Part shown: in pieces, positions 6,891-12,047 of the stretch
How the letters are laid out: every line of letters starts with the position of its first letter
Numbering within the stretch: the first letter of the stretch is position 1
NCBI GenBank assembly: GCA_040384625.1
Contig: JAZKIW010000056.1
Coordinates: 1 to 12,047 of the forward strand
DNA from: CADEEN01 sp040384625
GTDB lineage: Bacteria > Pseudomonadota > Gammaproteobacteria > Burkholderiales > Burkholderiaceae_C
DNA: 12,047 bases
Reading direction: 5' to 3'
Notes under the pieces: generated by a model
The model's database searches: none
The model's input: only the letters and a program-made list of their open reading frames with translations
Told to the model about the DNA's origin: nothing
Made by a program: the position numbers and the translations under genes

Positions 6891-7760
6891 TCAACGGTTG
6901 ATGGAGTCAAGGGCCCTTTGGACGCGCTCGGTGGCCGCGGTCAATAGCAGATCGGTATCGATTGCCGTCATCAGGAAAGGCGCGGCGCCCATGCGGACGA
7001 GTTCCGCGCCATAGGCCAGATCGGGGATGCCGCCGATGGCCAAGGGCTTGCCGACCTTCAAGCAGCCGGCCAGCGCGGCCTCGTGTGCCGCACGGACCTT
7101 CGGGTGTCGATATTCACCAGGCACGCCGAGCTCCGCGCTGAGGTCGTTGGTGCCGATGCCGATGAAGTCGACGCCGGGCACGCTGGCGATAGCTTCGATG
7201 TTCGCGATGCCCAGGGGGCTCTCGATCAGCACTTTGACAGCGACGCTGCGGTTCACCACGTCGTAGAGCTGCGCGGGAGGCACCTTCCGGTATTCGACAT
7301 AGGGCAAGGTGCCGATGGCAGAGCGGTGTCCCTGGCTGGGGAAACGGCTCGCTGCCACGATGTCGGCGGCCTGCTCGGGTGTTTCGATGCGCGGCGCCAT
7401 GATGCCTGCGGCGCCGCCATCGAGCAGCCGCCCAATGACGCCGTAGTCACGCTCCGGTACGCGCACGAAAGGGGTCATGCCGATGTCCATCGCAGTAGCG
7501 CAAATCTGCACGGCAGCATCGATCGGAATGCTGCTGTGTTCCAGGTCGACCCAGATGACATCGTGGCCGCTGGCCTTGGCCAGCCGTGCGATGTCGGGCG
7601 TGCGGCTGATGCGAACGCCGAATGCTGTCACCGGCAGGCCTTTGCGCAGGCGCTCGACGACACGGTTGCTCGCCTTGGCGGTGATCCAGGAGTCAAGATC
7701 GGTGTTCACGGCGGCTTCCTTCTCGATGGCAGTCCAGGGTTCGACTCGGACGGCTGTCAT
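6891..7760 (-). CDS. HpcH/HpaI-family aldolase
   Basis: A 289-residue class II (metal-dependent) aldolase of the HpcH/HpaI/citrate-lyase-beta group, which cleaves 4-hydroxy-2-oxo acids to pyruvate and an aldehyde. Key motifs are WVDLEHSSI with the base His75 after Glu74, FVRVPERD (Arg100), GGAAGIMAPRIET, LIESPLGIANIEAI (metal ligand Glu180) and IGIGTNDLSAELG (metal ligand Asp206). These match the positions of His45, Arg70, Glu149 and Asp175 in HpaI. The N-terminus is about 30 residues longer than in HpaI, which is common in this branch. ATG at 7760 overlaps the permease stop in ATGA, which implies translational coupling. The product and substrate cannot be named, but the upstream permease and downstream amidohydrolase point to catabolism of a hydroxylated organic acid. 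Confidence 0.92.
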   Translation of the reverse strand: MTAVRVEPWTAIEKEAAVNTDLDSWITAKASNRVVERLRKGLPVTAFGVRISRTPDIARLAKASGHDVIWVDLEHSSIPIDAAVQICATAMDIGMTPFVRVPERDYGVIGRLLDGGAAGIMAPRIETPEQAADIVAASRFPSQGHRSAIGTLPYVEYRKVPPAQLYDVVNRSVAVKVLIESPLGIANIEAIASVPGVDFIGIGTNDLSAELGVPGEYRHPKVRAAHEAALAGCLKVGKPLAIGGIPDLAYGAELVRMGAAPFLMTAIDTDLLLTAATERVQRALDSINR

Positions 7761-8596
7761 GCAGTCGCCAGCACCATGCGCACGGCACTCGCGGTGAGCA
7801 GCACGGAAAACAGGCGCCGCAGCACCGTCTCATCGACGGTCTTCGTCAGCCGGGCGCCAATCGCAACTCCCACGCTGCCAAAGGCAAACAGCATCGCGGC
7901 CGCCACCAGGTTGACGTAGCCGACGCTGCCCGGCGGCAGGTGCTCGGCCTGTGCACCTGCCATCGCAAAGGAGAGCGCACCAGGCAGCGCGATGGCCATG
8001 CCCAGCGTCGAGCTGGTACCGATGGCGCTGCGCATCCTCGCGCCCATCAGATGGAGCACTGGCACTGTCAACGTGGCGCCGCCGATACCCACCAACGTCG
8101 ACACGCAGCCGATACTGGCGCCGACCAATCCCAAGGTTGGTGCACCGCGGGCCAACATGCCCTCGCGGTCATTGACCAGATCCAACCTCGGTCTCGGCCG
8201 CATCGCCAGGCTCCAGGCGGTGATCGCCACCGTTGCGGCGAATAGCCACGCGAGAGCGTGAGCGTCGAGCGAGCGGCCGATGAATCCCGCGGCCAGCGAA
8301 CCGAGCAAAGCCGCTGGCATCAGCGGTTTGAGCAGCGACGGATCGACGTTGCCCTGGCGCCAGTGGGAGTGGGCGCCCAGAATGGACAACGGCACCACGG
8401 CTGCCAGCGAGGTCCCGACGACCAGATGCATGCGCACTGCGGGGTCGATGCCTAGTGCGCCGAACACGTGGTACAGCACCGGGATGACGATCATGCCGCC
8501 GCCACCGCCGAAGATGCCGCCTAGGAAGCCGGCGCCGAGTCCAGCTCCCGCCAAGGCCAAGCCGAAGGCCGCCCAAGAGCTCAGGTCTGCCGTCAT
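7757..8596 (-). CDS. TauE/SafE (TSUP) family membrane permease
   Basis: A 279-residue polytopic inner-membrane protein of PF01925, a family that moves sulfite, organosulfonates or small carboxylates. It shows the family's internal duplication: GGIFGGGGGMIVIPVL (about residues 26-41) in the first half and STLVGIGGATLTVPVLHL (about 166-183) in the second, each next to hydrophobic helices. About eight helices can be drawn, with a charged loop near residues 132-150 (RPRPRLDLVNDRE). ATG at 8596 directly abuts the cytochrome b561 stop, and the 3' end overlaps the aldolase start by 4 bp, so it is firmly inside the operon. The substrate is not readable. Because no TctAB pair is present in the window, it is a candidate importer or exporter for the compound this locus handles, but that is inference. 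Confidence 0.9.
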   Translation of the reverse strand: MTADLSSWAAFGLALAGAGLGAGFLGGIFGGGGGMIVIPVLYHVFGALGIDPAVRMHLVVGTSLAAVVPLSILGAHSHWRQGNVDPSLLKPLMPAALLGSLAAGFIGRSLDAHALAWLFAATVAITAWSLAMRPRPRLDLVNDREGMLARGAPTLGLVGASIGCVSTLVGIGGATLTVPVLHLMGARMRSAIGTSSTLGMAIALPGALSFAMAGAQAEHLPPGSVGYVNLVAAAMLFAFGSVGVAIGARLTKTVDETVLRRLFSVLLTASAVRMVLATA

Positions 8597-9178
8597 TCAA
8601 CGCAGTCGAGGTTTCATGCGCGGCAGCACAGCATGGCCATCGATGAATCGATGCGTCACTGCGGCCAACACATGCAGGGTCACCAAACCGCCCAGAGCGA
8701 ACGCGAGACCCCTATGCCAGGGCTTGAGCAAGTCCACCAGCGCTTTGTCAACCGGCACGAAGTCCGGCAACGGAAGCATGCCGAAGACCACCACCGGAAA
8801 TCCGGATGCGGAGGACTGGGCCCAGCCCACCAATGGAATCGCAAAGAAGAGCAGGTACAGCGCACCGTGGGTCAAGCGGGCCGCTGCACGCCGCCACGCC
8901 ACAGCATCTGGATTGGGCGGTGGCCGATGGGTCAAGCGCCATGCCAGGCGCACGGCCGACAGGGCGAGGATCAGGATGCCGATCCACTTGTGATAGCTAT
9001 AGAGCTTGAGGCGCTGCGGGGAGACCGGCAAGTCGACCATCGACACGCCCAGGATCAGGGCAGACACGATGAGCACCGCCGCCAACCAGTGAATGGCAAT
9101 CGCCACCGGCGTGTATCGCTCATCGGGCCACGATGAAGCTTCGGCACGGCGGCCAAGTGGGACGGTTTCGGACTGCAT
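8597..9178 (-). CDS. Cytochrome b561 (CybB/YceJ-like)
   Basis: A 193-residue diheme inner-membrane cytochrome of the prokaryotic b561 family (PF01292), which passes electrons between the quinone pool and a partner. Four hydrophobic helices are visible. Likely heme ligands are His30 in AIHWLAAVL, His63 in YSYHKWIGIL, His155 in PWHRGLA and His169 in TLHVLAAVTH, the spacing expected for the family. The hydrophilic start (YTPVAIAIHW follows) is usual. ATG at 9178 lies 10 nt after the esterase stop, without a strong ribosome site, so coupling is likely. In E. coli the homologue yceJ stands beside yceI. Here a yceI-like gene lies upstream, but the esterase is between them. The link to the catabolic genes might be positional only. 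Confidence 0.92.
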   Translation of the reverse strand: MQSETVPLGRRAEASSWPDERYTPVAIAIHWLAAVLIVSALILGVSMVDLPVSPQRLKLYSYHKWIGILILALSAVRLAWRLTHRPPPNPDAVAWRRAAARLTHGALYLLFFAIPLVGWAQSSASGFPVVVFGMLPLPDFVPVDKALVDLLKPWHRGLAFALGGLVTLHVLAAVTHRFIDGHAVLPRMKPRLR

Positions 9179-9188
9179 CGATTTCGCG

Positions 9189-10841
9189 CTATAGACGGGT
9201 GGATGGAGGCTGCGCGTACCAGTAGCTGCATTGATGCGCGTTGTAGGCGTCGAAATTCGCGTTCAGCGCGCTGTGGCTGAAGCTGAGCACGCCTCGCTGG
9301 GTCGCCGCGTATGGCTGCCATTGCGGAAAGGCCCCGGTCGTATTGGGATTGCCAGTTCTTGCGAAGTTGGCGATTGCCTTGGACATGGTCTGCGCCAACT
9401 GCAAGTGAACCGCCGTCGGGTTGGTCTTCATCTGGTCGAACCAATAGGGAACGTCGGCACCGTGGAACGCGCCGTAGGTGATGGTGTTGTTCGGCGGCAG
9501 TCTCGAGGCCAACGAAGTTGCGTCTTGATAAGGCGTCTTCTCGGAGAATTGATAGACGTAAGCTTTGGCGCTTGCGGGAAGCGCGCCGGCAATGTTGTCT
9601 GTGTCTTGCAGGATCCCGCAGATCACCCGGTAGTCCCCGTAGACACGTGCCAGCGCCTGGTTCGGTGACGCATAGGAGGCCGTCGGATAGAGAGCTGAAA
9701 CCGCACTCGGATTGGGGAGGCCCAAATACCCTTGAATGCCAACTGGTTCGTAGGTGACCGTTGTGATCGGGTTTTGGCCGAAGACGGCGCTGACGAAGAA
9801 GGTGCCTTCGTCATCGACCACGCCGGTCATCAGCGGAACCTTGTGGAAGTTTCCGGCGCGGAAGGCCGTCGCCGTCGAGGTCGTGAGGAACTTGCCGTCG
9901 ACGATCGGTAGCCACGCAGGCAGATTGCCGGCTCCGGATTGCGGCGGGGGAAGTGCTCCGGCGAGGGTCGTGGCCGCGGGCAGAGCGCGTAGGCACGCTG
10001 TGACCTGTTCACTGGTGCCAGCGCCGTTGCAATTCCACGGTGCGCCGAACGCGACCCCTGCGGCTTCGGACTGCGCAAGGGTGGCTTGAATGCGGCTGAA
10101 CCCACCGCTTTGCGGTGCTGCCTTGGCGAATAGACCGGCCGACATCGGCGAGGCCAGGTGGGTGAACACTGCAAGACCGCCGGCCGAGCCTCCCGTGATG
10201 GTCACGTTGGCGGGGTCGCCACCGAATGCCGCGATGTTCAGCTTGACCCAGTTCAGCGCAGCGTTCTGGTCCATCAGCCCGTAGTTGCCAGAGGCGTGCG
10301 TGGTGGCGTCCTCGGCGGTCAGTGCCGGATGCGCCAGGAAGCCCAGTGCGCTCAACCGATAGTTGATCGAAACGACGATGACGTTGTGGTTCTTGGCCAG
10401 CGACGTGCCGTCGACAAAGGCGCTAGAGCCCAGCACGAACCCGCCGCCGTGAATTGCGAAGATCACGGGCAATGGAGTGGCGGGCGCGGCATCCGGTCGG
10501 TAGATGTTCAGGAAGAGGCAGTCCTCGCTTCCGGTAGGCGTGAACGTCGGTGGCGGTCCCGATTGCAAGCAAACAGATCCGGCCTGACTGGCGTCCAAGA
10601 CCCCGGAGCGATTGAGCGCAGCGGTCGGCGGCTTCCAGCGAAGCGCGCCGGTCGGAGCGGCGGCGTAAGGCACGCCAAGGAACTGCTGCACACCATTCGC
10701 GGCCGTGCCCTTCACCGCCCCTTGCTGGGTTTGAACCACGGTCGGGTCCGCGATCGGATCGTCACTCCCTCCACAGCCTCCCAAGGCGAATACCCCAGCG
10801 ATCAGAAAAAGATGTGTGACCAAGGAAGTGAATCGAGTCAT
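9189..10841 (-). CDS. Type-B carboxylesterase, predicted lipoprotein
   Basis: A 550-residue alpha/beta-hydrolase of PF00135 that hydrolyses carboxylic esters. The N-terminus has a signal peptide with lipobox LGGC, so Cys23 is the probable lipidation site, followed by a G/S/D-rich linker; the enzyme should act outside the inner membrane. The oxyanion hole is HGGGF (131-135). The nucleophile Ser219 sits in GGSAG; most relatives have GESAG, so Gly replaces the usual Glu. The acid is probably Glu345 in DDEGTFF and the base His460 in GAFHGADVPYWF. Length is normal for the family. ATG at 10841 has AGGAG (10848-10852) with a 6-nt spacer. It is first in a tight gene run and 114 bp after the YceI gene. 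A role in releasing an acid from an ester for uptake and breakdown fits the neighbours, but the substrate is unknown. Confidence 0.93.
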   Translation of the reverse strand: MTRFTSLVTHLFLIAGVFALGGCGGSDDPIADPTVVQTQQGAVKGTAANGVQQFLGVPYAAAPTGALRWKPPTAALNRSGVLDASQAGSVCLQSGPPPTFTPTGSEDCLFLNIYRPDAAPATPLPVIFAIHGGGFVLGSSAFVDGTSLAKNHNVIVVSINYRLSALGFLAHPALTAEDATTHASGNYGLMDQNAALNWVKLNIAAFGGDPANVTITGGSAGGLAVFTHLASPMSAGLFAKAAPQSGGFSRIQATLAQSEAAGVAFGAPWNCNGAGTSEQVTACLRALPAATTLAGALPPPQSGAGNLPAWLPIVDGKFLTTSTATAFRAGNFHKVPLMTGVVDDEGTFFVSAVFGQNPITTVTYEPVGIQGYLGLPNPSAVSALYPTASYASPNQALARVYGDYRVICGILQDTDNIAGALPASAKAYVYQFSEKTPYQDATSLASRLPPNNTITYGAFHGADVPYWFDQMKTNPTAVHLQLAQTMSKAIANFARTGNPNTTGAFPQWQPYAATQRGVLSFSHSALNANFDAYNAHQCSYWYAQPPSTRL

Positions 10842-10955
10842 CGCTGTCTCCTGTCAATTGTTGTGAGCCCGATGTCAACCAAAGCCTCATCGCGCCGCGA
10901 TCTGGCAGTTGGAGCGCGAAGCGCCGCCAAGACTCGCCCGTCTCTACGCGCGACG
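10842..10955 (-). other. YceI-esterase intergenic region
   Basis: 114 bp. Apart from the esterase ribosome site I see no ATAC-N7-GTAT-type box, no clear -35/-10 pair and no T-tailed hairpin. The esterase operon could therefore be read through from the promoter at 11584-11630, but an independent promoter is not excluded. Confidence 0.45.
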
Positions 10956-11543
10956 TCAGTCCGCCTGCTTGACGGCCTCGACTTGAATCAGCAGACGAAC
11001 GTCATCTGCCACCAGGTGCGGGGCCCAATCCATGCCCCAGCGCGAGCGCCGGATCGTGGTCTCGAAGTCGCCGCCGCAGACCTCACGCTTGAGCATTGCA
11101 TTGGTGTAGCAATTGAAGCGCTGGCTCGTCAGCGTCACCGGATGTGTGACACCCAGGAGCGTCAGTTCTCCTCTGACTTCCGAAGGCTTGTCGCCGTCGA
11201 AGCGCATCGCGGTGGAGACAAAGCGCGCTGTAGGAAATTCACTCGAGCGGAACAAGCGATCGCCTTGCATCATCCGGTCCAACGCCGGCACGCCGGAGGC
11301 GGGCGCCGAGGTGTCGATGGTGACGTCCAACTGGCCAGTGCGTGCCTGCGCATCGATCTGCACCTTTCCGGGTTTGATCGGGAAGCGACCACGATTGGTG
11401 GACGTACCGAAGTGCACGATCTCGTAAAAGACCCAGGTATGAGTGGCGTCGAGTTCGTAGCTCGTTGGGGCAGCAAAGGCGGGCGTGGTCGTGCTCAAGC
11501 CGATAACCGCCGCAGCCAGAGCCATGCGGCCTGTCTCGTTCAT
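10956..11543 (-). CDS. YceI-family periplasmic polyisoprenoid-binding protein
   Basis: A 195-residue lipocalin-like beta-barrel protein (PF04264) that binds isoprenoid lipids such as ubiquinone precursors in the periplasm. A Sec signal peptide ends at AFA|A (residues 22-25). Family signatures are YELDATHTWVFYEIVHFG near the start, GKVQIDAQARTGQLDVTID, RFVSTAMRFDG, GELTLLGVTHPVTL and SRWGMDW near the end. Two cysteines (145 in RFNCY and 156 in REVCGG) flank a loop and could form a disulfide, as in many betaproteobacterial members. ATG at 11543 has GGAG at 11551-11554, 7 nt away. A promoter-like element with a LysR box lies at 11584-11630. It is probably the first gene of the transcript that continues into the esterase and cytochrome b561. 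It resembles yceI of E. coli, but I leave the symbol empty. Confidence 0.93.
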   Translation of the reverse strand: MNETGRMALAAAVIGLSTTTPAFAAPTSYELDATHTWVFYEIVHFGTSTNRGRFPIKPGKVQIDAQARTGQLDVTIDTSAPASGVPALDRMMQGDRLFRSSEFPTARFVSTAMRFDGDKPSEVRGELTLLGVTHPVTLTSQRFNCYTNAMLKREVCGGDFETTIRRSRWGMDWAPHLVADDVRLLIQVEAVKQAD

Positions 11544-11583
11544 TTCCGTTCTCCGTCAGCAAGGGTCGAGTAGTGGCGAACCC

Positions 11584-11630
11584 ATGCTAGGAGGATCAGG
11601 CGATATGGAGAAATACCAGTTTCGGATGCA
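11584..11630 (-). promoter_or_regulatory. Promoter with LysR-type operator, copy 2 (upstream of the YceI gene)
   Basis: Plus-strand form ATGCTAGG-N18-GAAATACC-AG-TTTCGGATGCA. It matches copy 1 (3767-3813) at 8 of 8 and 19 of 21 positions in the two blocks with identical spacing. TAGCAT (from 11589 down to 11584) is a plausible -10 on the minus strand. ATAC-N7-GGAT at 11613-11627 is the LysR-type box, and ATAT at 11603-11606 lies where copy 1 has its extra ATAC. The -10 box is about 40 bp from the YceI start. Confidence 0.6.
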
Positions 11631-11685
11631 AACGCATACGACGAAGGTATCAATGGTCTCCAGCAGCGTCGCAGGCTGCGTGTTG

Positions 11686-12047
11686 TCAGCGGTCTGTTGA
11701 GGGAGCGCGCCTGCGCGCGGTCTTGACGTCGTGCTCCGACCACTGCGGCAGCCAGTCCACAAGGTGCTTGGCGAATCCGACTACCGCCGGCGACTGGGTT
11801 CGTGTGAGGGGCCGGTACAGGCACACCTTGCGTACTGTCTCGGGTTCGACGACCCGCCGCATGACCAGGCCCATCGTTCTGGCGAGAACGCCGACGTAGG
11901 CCGGCGCAAGCGTCGCAGCCAGGCCTTGTGCAGCGATGCCCAAAGCTGTCGAAACGTTGTCGACCACGTCCACTGGCGTGATCCTGGTGTCATCAGGTGC
12001 GCTTGCGCGCATCTGCGCCACGCTGCGCTCATGGTCGCGGCCTGCTG
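11686..12047 (-). CDS. LysR-family regulator, C-terminal part
   Basis: 120 residues of open frame reach the right edge and end at TGA 11686. They match the last part of a LysR effector-binding domain: a variable strand, then VDNVSTALGIAAQGLAATLAPAY, the usual 'atalglvaaGlGvallP' helix-strand of the family. Next come VVEPETVRKVCLYRPLTRTQSPAVVGF and a final amphipathic helix. A basic tail (KTARRRAPSTDR) follows. The DNA-binding domain is outside the window, so its subgroup and operator preference cannot be judged. It lies 142 bp upstream of the YceI gene in the same direction and is a second candidate regulator for the element between them. Confidence 0.82.
   Translation of the reverse strand, partial: AGRDHERSVAQMRASAPDDTRITPVDVVDNVSTALGIAAQGLAATLAPAYVGVLARTMGLVMRRVVEPETVRKVCLYRPLTRTQSPAVVGFAKHLVDWLPQWSEHDVKTARRRAPSTDR

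Noticed and set aside
5083..6894. Single 603-residue protein joining the amidohydrolase and the beta-propeller
   Set aside because: The joining residues are all unknown bases. The amidohydrolase already reaches its usual C-terminal motif RLYGL before the gap, and the propeller begins mid-repeat after it. Two separate genes are far more likely.
6892..6894. TTG start for the amidohydrolase
   Set aside because: It would overlap the aldolase stop as TTGA, but TTG is rare and an ATG lies three codons on. I kept the ATG while noting the uncertainty.
10158..11573. Plus-strand open frame of 471 codons
   Set aside because: It runs antisense across the esterase and YceI genes, both strongly supported by domain motifs. 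Its translation resembles no family and is a by-product of high GC.

Overview
The window looks like a chromosomal piece of a high-GC betaproteobacterium, probably Burkholderiales and most likely near Comamonadaceae. The evidence is a Burkholderia-type trimeric porin, a periplasmic 'Bug' (TctC-like) solute receptor, CatR/BenM-like LysR regulators and an overall GC-rich codon pattern. The assignment is inferred from gene families and no marker gene is present. Every gene I can support lies on the minus strand, so transcription runs from right to left. Two runs of exactly 100 N (1431-1530 and 5914-6013) are assembly gaps, probably of placeholder length, and each removes the end of one or two genes.

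In transcription order (right to left): the C-terminal part of a LysR regulator (11686-12047); a YceI-family periplasmic protein (10956-11543) behind a promoter-like element; then a tight run of genes. These are a lipoprotein type-B carboxylesterase (9189-10841), cytochrome b561 (8597-9178), a TauE/SafE-type permease (7757-8596), an HpcH/HpaI aldolase (6891-7760) and an amidohydrolase-2 family hydrolase (6014-6885, C-terminus in gap 2). After the gap come an EPTP/EAR-repeat beta-propeller protein (5083-5913, N-terminus in gap 2) and an unrecognised 400-residue protein (3859-5061). A second promoter-like element precedes a Bug receptor (2741-3715). It is followed by a complete LysR regulator (1622-2545), a porin (571-1430, N-terminus in gap 1) and the N-terminal half of a threonine-aldolase-like PLP enzyme (1-494).

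Together this reads as a catabolic and uptake locus for an organic acid or ester that I cannot name. The porin would admit the compound, the exported esterase would cleave it, and the Bug receptor (perhaps with the TSUP permease) would capture and import it. The amidohydrolase could open a lactone and the aldolase could split a 4-hydroxy-2-oxo acid. The beta-propeller and the 400-residue protein have no assigned role. The cytochrome b561 and YceI genes recall the E. coli yceJ-yceI pair, here separated by the esterase.

The most informative non-coding signal is a pair of near-identical elements of about 47 bp, 3767-3813 (upstream of the Bug gene) and 11584-11630 (upstream of the YceI gene). Both carry ATAC-N7-GGAT. 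A related ATAC-N7-GTAT palindrome lies upstream of the porin (1566-1580). These fit the T-N11-A operators of LysR regulators and suggest one regulon covering the locus. I saw no tRNA, rRNA, CRISPR array, insertion sequence or attachment site.
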